The translations under genes were made by a program, and so were the position numbers. This document shows, piece after piece, positions 8,686-16,161 of a stretch of 64,000 nucleotides of DNA. Source of the stretch: DASZTV01 sp035550655 (lineage in GTDB: Bacteria; Actinomycetota; Actinomycetes; JAFAQI01); the NCBI GenBank assembly GCA_035550655.1, contig DASZOU010000023.1, positions 1 through 64,000 on the forward strand. Direction: 5' to 3'. Under the pieces are notes generated by a model. It was not told where the DNA came from, did not search any database, and was given only the letters and a program-made list of their open reading frames with translations. Each line of letters begins with the position of its first letter. The first letter of the stretch is position 1.

Positions 8686-9282
8686 CTAGCGCCGGCCGGC
8701 GTAGCGACCGGACGAAACATGCCGCGCATCCTCCGGAGCGCCGGATGGATAGGCCACGTGCTGAGCGCTTCCGTCACGAGTGAAATCGGCCTCGCCAGCC
8801 GCCATCTCGCGCGTCGCCCCTCCCAGGATTCCACCGAGGACGGCGGAACCCAGCCCGATCAGCATCGACCACCACGCGGCCCACAATGACGCGTCGCCGA
8901 CTCGGTCAAGGACGCCTTGCGCGGTATTCGCGGTGCTGTGGTTCGCCGCCGCAACGATGATGGTCACAAAGGCAGCCGGAATGGCGAGCAGTGCCCACAT
9001 GACAACGCTCGTGATCGTGCCCCTCCCGGTGCTACCCCGCCGCGAGGTTGCGCCCGCGACGAACCCACCGATCAACACCGAGCCGATCCCGGTAGCCGCA
9101 AGCCACCATTCGATGCTGTCGTGGAATGTGTCGACCCCGGAACCGAAGCCCAATGCGAGCCACAGTGCCGAGACCATGGTCATCACGCCCGCGCCGACCA
9201 AAGCACCCGACCAGACGCCGCCCCAGTCGACCACTCTCGGATAGCCTCGCGGCGACAAGGCTTCCGTGCGTTCGTACAGCAT
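8686..9282 (-). CDS. Small polytopic membrane protein, YrzE/TIGR04086-like
   Basis: The gene encodes 198 residues from ATG 9282, chosen because GAGAGGAG lies just upstream; the frame is open further, but only through nucS-like debris. A short cytoplasmic N-terminus ends in RVVDWGGVWSGALVGAG. Four hydrophobic helices follow at about residues 25-50, 68-88, 102-125 and 140-165, with small-residue motifs such as GGFVAGATS and GGILGGAT typical of YrzE-like four-helix proteins. The C-terminal 30 residues are polar. The family has no established function and is often linked to envelope stress. It has no operon partner here, since remnants of nucS lie on both sides on the same strand. Confidence 0.65.
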   Translation of the reverse strand: MLYERTEALSPRGYPRVVDWGGVWSGALVGAGVMTMVSALWLALGFGSGVDTFHDSIEWWLAATGIGSVLIGGFVAGATSRRGSTGRGTITSVVMWALLAIPAAFVTIIVAAANHSTANTAQGVLDRVGDASLWAAWWSMLIGLGSAVLGGILGGATREMAAGEADFTRDGSAQHVAYPSGAPEDARHVSSGRYAGRR

Positions 9283-9374
9283 CACGCTCTCCTCTCGTCG
9301 GGTTTGCCGCGTCCACTCAGCACCTACCCGGCCCCGGGAGAGGAAGTGGTCCGGGACGTGTTGATACGAAACTG

Positions 9375-9560
9375 TCACATCGTCGCCCACAGGTAGACCG
9401 GCCAGCCCTGCTGACGGGACGGCCCGCCGGGTGAAGGCGCGAAAGGTCGCGTACGCGCGGCAAGATCCTCGGCGCATTGATGCGCCGCTTCTGGCGATCG
9501 GAAGGTGCGCGTGATCCGGCCCGAGTAGTCCAGCGAGCAGCGGGCGAGAACCAGACGCAT
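9375..9560 (-). pseudogene. nucS: nucS 5-prime remnant 2 (frameshifted)
   Basis: From ATG 9560 the minus strand reads MRLVLARCSLDYSGRIT, the first strand of NucS. In the annotated frame similarity then stops. Shifting by one base restores AHLPIA, the next NucS residues (compare TAHLPMA in the remnant at 8449). A one-base loss near 9510 has therefore broken the gene, and the rest of nucS is missing. At the DNA level the two remnants are clearly alike but not identical, so the duplication, or the separate decay, is not recent. The open frame ends at 9375 after 61 residues and is unlikely to be functional. No Shine-Dalgarno site is evident. Confidence 0.65.
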
Positions 9561-9678
9561 CACATCAATCGGCGATGCGTTGAGCTGCAGGTGGCCTACG
9601 TCGGTTCCTCGGCCGGCCTCTGGCCGGAGCGGGTGCCTGCTGCCGTGTGCCGCCCGCAACTCGCGGCCTTGGGGCAAG

Positions 9679-9852
9679 TCACCCGGCTGTCGCGCGACCC
9701 TCGGCCAACTCCTCATAAGCATCTTCGAAGATGGCAATCTCAACGTCGATGAGGTCCCTGGCCTCCCGCAACCCGTCGATGCCGAATCGGTTGCGGATCG
9801 TCACCACGTGCACGGCAACGGCGGGATCGACCTCGTCCGGAAGAGCTGTCAC
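9679..9852 (-). CDS. Short conserved-looking 57-residue protein
   Basis: GTG 9852 starts a 57-codon frame ending at TGA 9679, with GGGGAG nine nt upstream of the start. The product is acidic: after a variable N-terminus (ALPDEVDP) comes a patterned helix-loop-helix segment with TIRNRFGIDGL, then REARDLIDVEIAIFEDAYEEL. The spacing of hydrophobic residues suggests two amphipathic helices. There is no signal peptide, Cys or His cluster. Codon third positions are GC-rich as in neighbouring genes, which supports real coding. Small proteins with an IRNRFG-GL pattern exist in actinobacteria, but I know of no assigned function. It lies 118 bp upstream of the second nucS remnant on the same strand, so it may once have been in an operon with nucS. 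Confidence 0.55.
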   Translation of the reverse strand: MTALPDEVDPAVAVHVVTIRNRFGIDGLREARDLIDVEIAIFEDAYEELAEGRATAG

Positions 9853-9978
9853 CTCCCGATTCTCCCCGTTGCGCTGCGATGCATGCCGGGGATCGGCGAG
9901 TAGTCGACAACTGCGCTCCGACCGATCGAAGCCTCTTCGACCGTCAGGCTGACGGGTCGCGGTGCACCGACCCTCGGG

Positions 9979-10764
9979 TCAAGTCTTGGCGGCCAGGGTG
10001 AGGTCGCGGATGGCGCCGGCGTCGACGGAGAGAAGGACGGTGCGCTCGACGGCGTGGGCAGTCAGACCGCCGCGTTGCCCGCGCAGTGCGGCTTGGTCGC
10101 CGAAAAGCTCGCCCGGTCCGGCCTGGACGACGGTCTGGTCCACCCCGAAGCCTTCGCCGCGGATCTCAACCAGGCCCTCGAGCACGACGAAGAACCCGCC
10201 AGGGCTGCCAGGCTGGAAGATGATCGAACCCGTGTCGAACGTCAGCCGGTCCAAGTTGGTCGCCACTGCCCCGCGCGACGGAGCCTTCTCCGCGCCCTCG
10301 ATGGTGTACGTCCGCTCGAGGGGCTTCGAGGCCGAAGTCACCGTGGCGTAGTCGTAGTCGACGAAGTGCAGCTCGGACGGCAACATCCGGTACAGCTCGC
10401 CGTTCGGCAGCAGGTCCTGCGACCCGAACTTCTCCTTGAACAGCCCACGCCCGATGTCGGCCTCGTCGGCCGTGGCCGGGGCGCACCGGCCCACTCCTTG
10501 CAGCTCCCGCACCTTGCGCCAGTCCGTCGTGTAGTCGTCGATGGTGACCGAGACGTGACGGCTGTCGGTGATGTTGCGGTGCATCTGCGTCCCGGGCGAG
10601 ACATGGAAGAAGATGCGCCGGTCGTCGTTGACGTACACGACGGTGTCGGCATGAGGAAGCCCGGTGAAGGACGACGTCGACACCGTGACGACGTGGTGCA
10701 GCCGCAGGTAGGTCACCAGCCCGAGCGGCATCACGCCCTGATTGATCTCAGCCGTCGTCGTCAC
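9979..10764 (-). CDS. FMN-binding split-barrel protein fused to a cyclic-nucleotide-binding domain
   Basis: This 261-residue protein is started at GTG 10764, with GGGGAGGAA just upstream, rather than at an ATG 17 codons earlier. Residues 1-140 form a pyridoxamine-phosphate-oxidase-like split barrel: LGLVTYLRLHHVVTVSTSS, then PHADTVVYVNDDRRIFFH and HVSVTIDDYTTDWRKVRELQG. Residues 165-261 form a cNMP-binding domain with GSIIFQPGSPGGFFVVLEGLVEI and a PGELFGDQAALRG phosphate-binding cassette. There is no helix-turn-helix, so it is not a CRP-type regulator. The fusion suggests a flavin- or F420-type reductase or sensor gated by a cyclic nucleotide. The PGELFGDQAALRG cassette ends in Ala-Leu-Arg where many cAMP binders have Arg-Ser/Thr-Ala, so the ligand is uncertain. 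The gene appears monocistronic. Confidence 0.75.
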   Translation of the reverse strand: MTTTAEINQGVMPLGLVTYLRLHHVVTVSTSSFTGLPHADTVVYVNDDRRIFFHVSPGTQMHRNITDSRHVSVTIDDYTTDWRKVRELQGVGRCAPATADEADIGRGLFKEKFGSQDLLPNGELYRMLPSELHFVDYDYATVTSASKPLERTYTIEGAEKAPSRGAVATNLDRLTFDTGSIIFQPGSPGGFFVVLEGLVEIRGEGFGVDQTVVQAGPGELFGDQAALRGQRGGLTAHAVERTVLLSVDAGAIRDLTLAAKT

Positions 10765-10840
10765 TTGTTCCTCCCCGCGCCGGTCTCCCTTCCTAGTGCT
10801 CACGGGAGTCGCCAAAGTGAAGGAGGGGTGAACTCCGGGG

Positions 10841-11917
10841 TTAGAAGAAGGGATCAGTGCGGGCTGCGTCCAGGGCGTGCTGGAGGTTGAAGTCGTGTCC
10901 GTTGTTGATCTTCCACGGGTGCCCGATCCACACGAACGCGTCGACGTACCTCGACGCCGCTTTGGCGACTCGCGCGGGGAGCCTCCACTTCGCGTTCGCG
11001 ACGTCTGTGGTCGGCGGGACGCCGAGGGAGACGCACACTCGCTGGCTCATCGTCTTGCAGGCCGGCGGGTTGTTCGCGTTGTGCCTCGGCTTCGGGTACT
11101 TCGCGTAGAACTGCTTGTTCGTGTAGGGCTGCCCGTTGTCGGAGGTGTCGACCACGAAATGCTTGCCCGAGAAGCCGTCGTGGCCGAGGCCGGTCGCAAC
11201 CGCCCGGCCGTACCTGATCTCGGCCGCGGTCGAGTCGTGGTGCGAGGCACCGAGATCGAAACCGCGCGTGTACCGGACGCCGGCCGCCTCCAACAGCTTG
11301 ACCAGCTGGGACACCGGTAGCCAGTCCGCCGATCCGCCGTCGAGGTACACCGTCGCGTTCGGCAGGGCGCTCAGCACCTTTGCGGCATAACGTGCAAGGC
11401 GGGCCCGGACCTTCGGCCCCCAGCTGACCAGGGTCAGCGGCAGGTCGGGCTCGAGGACGATCCCCACGGGGGCGGAGCCGATGCCGCGCGCCGCCGCATC
11501 GATCCAGTCGCGGTAGGCCTGCTGGTCCGCCTTGCTCAGCGGCTCGTGGTTCGCCGCCTCCTGATGCGGCCAGAGCCTGAAGATCTCGATCCAGACGAGG
11601 ACGTCAGGGTTCCCGTCCTGCTCCTGCGCGATGTCCTTCGCGATCACGTTGCCGACGTCGCCCGTCGAGATCCACGAGCCGTACGAGCGCACCCGTGCGT
11701 GCAGCGCCATCCGGCCGAGCAGTCGATGGGTGCGGCCCCCTGAGTGCTCGTACGCCGGCCACAACCCGTCACCGGAGCCCTCGTAGATCCCCCAAGGCCG
11801 CCCGGCGACGGGGTTCGTGGCTCCACCTGCGGCGCCGGCAGCCGGGAGCCGGGATCCTGCCAGCGCCGCCATCGCCAGGACGGCGCACATCAACGCGGAC
11901 GATCGACAGCGTCTCAC
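10841..11917 (-). CDS. Secreted glycoside hydrolase family 6-like protein (cellulase-like)
   Basis: The 358-residue protein has a signal peptide (residues 1-30, CAVLAMAALAGSRLPAAGA). The fold markers of GH6 are present in order: VRSYGSWI near 77, IVLEPDLPL near 154-161 with Asp158 matching the catalytic acid, VYLDGGSADWL, GFDLGASHH, and FVVDTSDNG near 250. GH6 enzymes cut beta-1,4-glucan with inversion. One oddity stands out: the YDLPDRDCAA segment, which carries a second conserved Asp, is replaced by an unrelated VWIEIFRLWPHQ stretch. Activity may therefore be altered or lost. There is no cellulose-binding module. It lies 25 bp from the next minus-strand gene and may share a transcript with it. 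The substrate could be cellulose-like exopolysaccharide rather than plant cellulose. Confidence 0.75.
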   Translation of the reverse strand: MRRCRSSALMCAVLAMAALAGSRLPAAGAAGGATNPVAGRPWGIYEGSGDGLWPAYEHSGGRTHRLLGRMALHARVRSYGSWISTGDVGNVIAKDIAQEQDGNPDVLVWIEIFRLWPHQEAANHEPLSKADQQAYRDWIDAAARGIGSAPVGIVLEPDLPLTLVSWGPKVRARLARYAAKVLSALPNATVYLDGGSADWLPVSQLVKLLEAAGVRYTRGFDLGASHHDSTAAEIRYGRAVATGLGHDGFSGKHFVVDTSDNGQPYTNKQFYAKYPKPRHNANNPPACKTMSQRVCVSLGVPPTTDVANAKWRLPARVAKAASRYVDAFVWIGHPWKINNGHDFNLQHALDAARTDPFF

Positions 11918-11941
11918 CCGGGCGACGGTACGTCCGCTCGG

Positions 11942-12544
11942 TTAACCGACCGTGTAGTGCACATGAATCGCCCCCGGTGAGTGGCTCACCTCCCGCTGGG
12001 TGAGCGACATCGGTGGGAGTGCGTCGAACATCGACTCGCCACGCCCGAGCAGCACCGGGATGACGTCCAGGTAGAGATCCTCGATCGCCCCTGCCGCGAG
12101 CGCCTGCCGCACCGTCGACGCACCCCCCGCGATGTCGACGTCCATCTCACCGGCGACCTCCCTGGCGCGCCCGAGGGCGGCATCGAAGCCCTCCGTCACG
12201 AAGTGGAAGACCGTGCCACCCTCCATCTCGACCGGCTCGCGGGAGTGATGGGTGAGGACGAAGACAGGCGCGTGATACGGCGGCTCGTCGCCCCACCATC
12301 CGCGCCAGTCCTCCGTCCACGGCCCTCGGATCGGGCCGAACATGTTGCGTCCCATCACGTAGGCACCCATCGGGCGCAGCAGCTCGTCGGTCGCCGCGAT
12401 GTCGGCGGGGTCGGTCGGGTTGGGCGGCAGATGCCAGCGGTGCAGCTCGATGCCGCCCACACCGAGTCCTGCCTCCAGCGACTGGTCCGGGCCGGCCACA
12501 AAGCCGTCCAACGACATCGACATATGGCAGGTGACACGTCCCAT
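11942..12544 (-). CDS. RibD C-terminal / dihydrofolate reductase-like oxidoreductase
   Basis: The gene encodes 200 residues from ATG 12544. Residues 4-18 (VTCHMSMSLDGFVAGPD) are the typical opening strand of the RibD_C/DHFR-like fold. YVMGRNMFGP near 75 and VDIAGGASTVRQALAAGAIEDLYLDVIPVLLGRG near 135-170 give the NADPH-binding Gly-Gly and the final strand pair. Members are NAD(P)H-dependent reductases of mostly unknown substrate. It is divergent from the ABM monooxygenase gene, with a 67-bp gap that must hold both promoters. The family call is firm; the substrate is unknown. Confidence 0.8.
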   Translation of the reverse strand: MGRVTCHMSMSLDGFVAGPDQSLEAGLGVGGIELHRWHLPPNPTDPADIAATDELLRPMGAYVMGRNMFGPIRGPWTEDWRGWWGDEPPYHAPVFVLTHHSREPVEMEGGTVFHFVTEGFDAALGRAREVAGEMDVDIAGGASTVRQALAAGAIEDLYLDVIPVLLGRGESMFDALPPMSLTQREVSHSPGAIHVHYTVG

Positions 12545-12611
12545 GGCAGTAGTAGACGACACCGGAAGGTCGATCTCATCGCCGCCCCGGGCGAACGGCC
12601 AAGATGGCTGC

Positions 12612-12959
12612 ATGACCGCCGCACTCGCCCCGGGCCAGATCCTGACCGTCTTTCGATCGCGCCTGCTACCGGACGCGAACCCGGCGTACGGCGAGCACGC
12701 CGCTCGGATGAGCGAGCTGGCCGAGCAGATGCCGGGGTACGTCGACCACAAGACGTTCACCGCGGAGGACGGCGAGCGAGTCACCATCGCGACCTTCGCC
12801 GACCGTGCCTCGCAGGAGGCCTGGCGGTTGCAGGTCGACCATGCGGCAGCACAGCGGGCCGGGATCGCGGCGTACTACGAGACGTACTCGCTACAGGTTG
12901 CGGCCGTCGACAAGGTCTCGACGTTCACGAGGGCGACGGACGGTCAGAGCGACCGGTAG
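12612..12959 (+). CDS. Antibiotic biosynthesis monooxygenase (ABM) family protein
   Basis: The 115-residue product begins at ATG 12612. It has the ABM ferredoxin-like pattern: QILTVFRSRLLPDANPAYGEHAARMSE, with PGYVDHKTFTAEDGERVTIATFADRASQEAW and a final VSTF strand. ABM proteins are small dimeric oxygenases or isomerases acting on quinones or polyketides, or on haem in some branches. No haem-specific Asn/Trp/His set is obvious. The gene is convergent with the SDR gene, and their 3-prime ends overlap by 16 bp. Confidence 0.75.
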   Translation: MTAALAPGQILTVFRSRLLPDANPAYGEHAARMSELAEQMPGYVDHKTFTAEDGERVTIATFADRASQEAWRLQVDHAAAQRAGIAAYYETYSLQVAAVDKVSTFTRATDGQSDR

Positions 12960-13717
12960 AGCCCGCCGTCGACGAGAATCTGCGCACCGTTGACGTAGCT
13001 CGCGGCATCGCTCGCGAGGAACACACACAGCGCGACCAGATCGGCCGGCACGCCGATCCGCCCCATCGGGTTGATCGATGCCGCCTGTTCCTTGAAACCT
13101 TCCGGCCAGGCGAGGGTGATGTCGGTCTCGAAGGCGCCGGGCAGGATGAGGTTTGCCCGGACCTTCGGCGCCCACGTCCCCGCGAGGCCGAGCGTGAGCG
13201 CATTGAGCCCGGCCTTCGCCATCGCGTACGGCAGCTCGTGGGCGGTCGGCCGAAGTGATCCCGCCGTCGAGATGTTGATGATCGAGCCGCCGTCAGCAGC
13301 GGCCATTCGCGCGCCGAACAGCGCAGCCAGCCGGAACGGGCCGCGGGCGTTGACCGCATGAACCTTGTCGTAGAGCTCCTCGGTCACCGACCCCAGATCC
13401 GGGTAGAGCGGCGACATGCCCGCGTTGTTGACCAGCACGTCGCAGTGACCGAAGTCCGCGTAGACCGCATCGACCAGCGCGTCGCAGTCCGACCAGTCGC
13501 CGACGTGGCAGCGGATCGGGACGACTCGCCGGCCAGTGACGACAGCGATCTCAGCCGCCGCGCGCTCGCAGCTGTCGAGCTTGCGACTCGCGACGACGAC
13601 GTCCGCTCCCGCGACCGCTAGGCCCTCCGCCACGGCCCGGCCGATCCCTCGGCTTCCGCCGGTCACCACCGCGACCTTGCCCGCCAGATCGAGTGTCATC
13701 CCGGTCACTTCAGCCAC
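12944..13717 (-). CDS. Short-chain dehydrogenase/reductase (SDR)
   Basis: This 257-residue classical SDR has the cofactor motif TGGSRGIG (residues 19-26), NNAG near 95, Ser in INIST, and YAMAK as the YxxxK catalytic pair. It ends with the usual LVDGG. An Arg in VVASRK after beta-2 suggests NADP(H). An in-frame ATG at residue 7 (MTLDLAG) is an alternative start that would remove the loose N-terminus. The substrate cannot be read from the sequence. The gene faces the ABM gene tail to tail and lies 77 bp from a divergent small gene. Confidence 0.85.
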   Translation of the reverse strand: MAEVTGMTLDLAGKVAVVTGGSRGIGRAVAEGLAVAGADVVVASRKLDSCERAAAEIAVVTGRRVVPIRCHVGDWSDCDALVDAVYADFGHCDVLVNNAGMSPLYPDLGSVTEELYDKVHAVNARGPFRLAALFGARMAAADGGSIINISTAGSLRPTAHELPYAMAKAGLNALTLGLAGTWAPKVRANLILPGAFETDITLAWPEGFKEQAASINPMGRIGVPADLVALCVFLASDAASYVNGAQILVDGGLYRSL

Positions 13718-13794
13718 CCGCGAACGGTCGATCGATGGCGCTGTCCACCGGGCGAGCGTAGTGTCCGGCTTGATCGCAAGAGAAGGAGCAGCAC

Positions 13795-14034
13795 ATGGGT
13801 CTGATGGACAAGGTCAAAGCCCAAGCCGAGCAGGCGGTCGCCAAGGGCCAGCAGGCCGTCGCACAGGGCCAGTCCAAGATCGAGGAAGTGCAAGAGAAGC
13901 GTGCCCGCGACGCCCTGCTTCACGATCTCGGCGCGGCGTACTACGCCGCGCAGCGCGAGGGCGGACCGCAGTCGGCCGTCGATGCAGCGCTTGCGGCGGT
14001 CGACGCACACGTGGCGGCGGCGTCGCAGAGCTGA
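13795..14034 (+). CDS. 79-residue coiled-coil protein of unknown function
   Basis: ATG 13795 has AGAAGGAG eight nt upstream. The product begins MGLMDKVKAQAEQAVAKGQQ and continues as one Ala/Gln/Glu-rich amphipathic helix to about residue 40. A second helix (RDALLHDLGAAYYAAQREGG) follows, with an Ala-rich C-terminus. There is no membrane segment or metal motif. Small proteins with this MGLMDKVKAQAE opening are common and unnamed in actinobacteria. The methyltransferase gene follows after 32 bp on the same strand and may be co-transcribed. Confidence 0.75.
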   Translation: MGLMDKVKAQAEQAVAKGQQAVAQGQSKIEEVQEKRARDALLHDLGAAYYAAQREGGPQSAVDAALAAVDAHVAAASQS

Positions 14035-14066
14035 CCGCCGTCAGGCTGGTGGCCGGAGTCGAGCCG

Positions 14067-14858
14067 ATGCAAGAGCAGAACCGCCGCTGGTCTGCCGAGA
14101 TGCCCGACATCTACGACCGGGTGCTCGTGCCGGTCACGTTCGCGCCGTTCGCGAAGGACATCGCGGCGCGAGTAGCGAGCAGAGGACCGCGTCGGGTGCT
14201 CGAGCTCGCAGCCGGCACCGGCGTCGTCACCCGCGAGCTGCTTGCGATTCAGGGCGTCGAAGAGGTGGTGGCCACCGATCTGAACCCGGGAATGGTCGAG
14301 GTCGGGCGGGCCCGGGTACCCGACGCCCGATGGGAGGCGGCGGATGCGATGGCGTTGCCATTCGAGGCCGGTGAGTTCGACGCCGTCGTGTGCCAGTTCG
14401 GCGTGATGTTCTTCCCCGACAAGGTCGCGGGGTTCGCCGAAGCGCGACGCGTTCTCGCCCCCGGTGGCGCCTTCCATGCGAACAGCTGGGGACCGCTCGA
14501 GACCCACGAGTTCGAGGGCGCCTACATGACGGCCGTTCGCGCCGCCATCCCCGACGATCCCCCGGACTTCCTCGCGACCGTTCCACACGGCTATCCCGAC
14601 CCGGAGCGATTCGCCGCGGACGCGCGCTCGGCCGGCTTCACGACGGTCGACGTTGACAGCGTCACCTTGCGCACCGGGACGCTCACGCCGTACGACGCGG
14701 CGATGGGCTACTGCGGGGGCACCCCGATGCGCGCCGGTCTGGAAGGTCGCGGCGACCTTACGGAGCTCAGCGTCGCGATCGCGCGGGAAACCGAGCGAAT
14801 CCTCGGCCGCGATCCGACCACGCTGAGCATGGCCGCCAATGTGCTGACCGCGAGCTAG
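14067..14858 (+). CDS. SAM-dependent class I methyltransferase
   Basis: The 263-residue product is started at ATG 14067, with GGAG eight nt upstream. The SAM motif is VLELAAGTGVVTREL near residue 43, followed by ATDLNPGMV (acidic loop) and DAVVCQFGVMFFPD (motif of UbiE/Methyltransf_11 enzymes). LAPGGAFHANSW is the post-motif strand. The C-terminal 90 residues (GYPDPERFAADARSAGF...) resemble ubiquinone/menaquinone-type or small-molecule methyltransferases. The acceptor is unknown. The 3-prime end overlaps the end of murA by 4 bp on the opposite strand. Confidence 0.8.
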   Translation: MQEQNRRWSAEMPDIYDRVLVPVTFAPFAKDIAARVASRGPRRVLELAAGTGVVTRELLAIQGVEEVVATDLNPGMVEVGRARVPDARWEAADAMALPFEAGEFDAVVCQFGVMFFPDKVAGFAEARRVLAPGGAFHANSWGPLETHEFEGAYMTAVRAAIPDDPPDFLATVPHGYPDPERFAADARSAGFTTVDVDSVTLRTGTLTPYDAAMGYCGGTPMRAGLEGRGDLTELSVAIARETERILGRDPTTLSMAANVLTAS

Positions 14859-16120
14859 AGCAGCGTGTCGTCCTCGACCCGGCGGATGTTGGCACCGAGC
14901 GCCTGCAAGGTCTCCACGAACGACTGGTAGCCGCGGTCGACGTGAAACGCGTCAGCGATCGTCGTCACGCCGTCCGCGACCACGCCCGCGAGAACCAGTG
15001 CAGCACCGGCCCGGATGTCGGTCGCGCGCACCGGTGCGCCGGAGAGCCGTTCCCGGCCGCGAACGATCGCGTGGTGGCCATCGGTGCGGACATCGGCAGC
15101 GAGACGCACCAGTTCGTCGATGAACATGAACCGGCCCTCGAAGATGTTCTCAGTGACAAATGCGACGCCGTCGGCGACGGCGTTCATCGCGATCGCCATC
15201 GGCTGCAGGTCGGTGGGAAAGCCGGGATACGGCAAGGTCACGATGTCGACGGCGCGCGGCCGCGCCTCGGCCGTGACCGCGAAGCCGTCGTCGTACGTCG
15301 TGACCGAGGCTCCGGTCTGCACGAGCTTGTCGAGGGCGATCTCCAGATGTTCGTGCGACGCGCCGCGAACCCGGATGTCGCCTTGCGTCATCGAGGCGGC
15401 GAACGCCCACGTGCCGGCCACGATTCGGTCGGCCACGACGTGGTGTTCTGCCGGGTGCAACGCGTCGACACCGTCGATCTCCAGCGTGGACGTCCCGATG
15501 CCACCGATCTGGGCGCCCATCGCCACGAGCATCTCGCAGAGGTCGACGATCTCGGGCTCACGGGCGGCGTTGTCGATCGTCGTCGTTCCCTTTGCGAGAA
15601 CAGCGGCCATCAAGATGTTCTCGGTCGCGCCGACGCTCGGGAAGTCGAGCCAGATCTGCGCACCTGCAAGCTGCGCCGCCTCGGCGACCAGGTAACCGTG
15701 CGTGTTGTCGAACACCGCGCCGAGGCGCTCCAGCCCCATCACGTGCAGGTCGAGCGCCCGCGACCCGATCGCATCCCCACCCGGGAGGGCAACCCGTGCG
15801 CGGCCGGTGCGAGCAAGCAGCGGCCCCAGCACGCATACCGAGCCGCGGATCCGCCGGACGTGGTCATAGTCGGCCTCGTGACCGATCTCGTCGGGCACGG
15901 TGATGTCGATGTCCGGCGCTTGCCCGTCCACGGTCGCGCCAAGGCCCTGCAACACCTCGCTCATGATCGGCACGTCGCCGATGTCCGGAACATTCGTCAG
16001 GCGAGTCGTGCCCGTGGCAAGCAGCGATGCGGCCATCACCTTGAGCACGCTGTTCTTGGCGCCGGCCACGCTCGCCTCACCCGCGAGCCGGCCACCGCCG
16101 ACGACCTCGAACTGCTCCAC
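14855..16120 (-). CDS. murA: UDP-N-acetylglucosamine 1-carboxyvinyltransferase MurA (Asp at the Cys115 site)
   Basis: The 421-residue enzyme transfers enolpyruvate from PEP to UDP-GlcNAc, the first committed step of peptidoglycan synthesis in the cytosol. The N-terminal AGAKNSVLKVMAASLLA binds substrate. The loop normally written LPGGCTIGARP reads LPGGDAIGSRA, so the catalytic Cys115 equivalent is Asp116. The same change is known from Mycobacterium tuberculosis MurA and blocks alkylation by fosfomycin, so intrinsic fosfomycin insensitivity is expected. The length is normal. The gene is transcribed leftward, facing away from the adenosyltransferase gene with 41 bp between starts. Proximity to the atp operon is normal actinobacterial synteny. 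Confidence 0.95.
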   Translation of the reverse strand: MEQFEVVGGGRLAGEASVAGAKNSVLKVMAASLLATGTTRLTNVPDIGDVPIMSEVLQGLGATVDGQAPDIDITVPDEIGHEADYDHVRRIRGSVCVLGPLLARTGRARVALPGGDAIGSRALDLHVMGLERLGAVFDNTHGYLVAEAAQLAGAQIWLDFPSVGATENILMAAVLAKGTTTIDNAAREPEIVDLCEMLVAMGAQIGGIGTSTLEIDGVDALHPAEHHVVADRIVAGTWAFAASMTQGDIRVRGASHEHLEIALDKLVQTGASVTTYDDGFAVTAEARPRAVDIVTLPYPGFPTDLQPMAIAMNAVADGVAFVTENIFEGRFMFIDELVRLAADVRTDGHHAIVRGRERLSGAPVRATDIRAGAALVLAGVVADGVTTIADAFHVDRGYQSFVETLQALGANIRRVEDDTLL

Positions 16121-16161
16121 GCCCGAAGGGTACGTCGACCGTCACGTCATAGGGTCGTGCC

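Noticed and set aside
13536..14066. Upstream extension of the methyltransferase frame
   Set aside because: It would overlap the SDR gene and the 79-residue gene. A good ribosome site supports ATG 14067.
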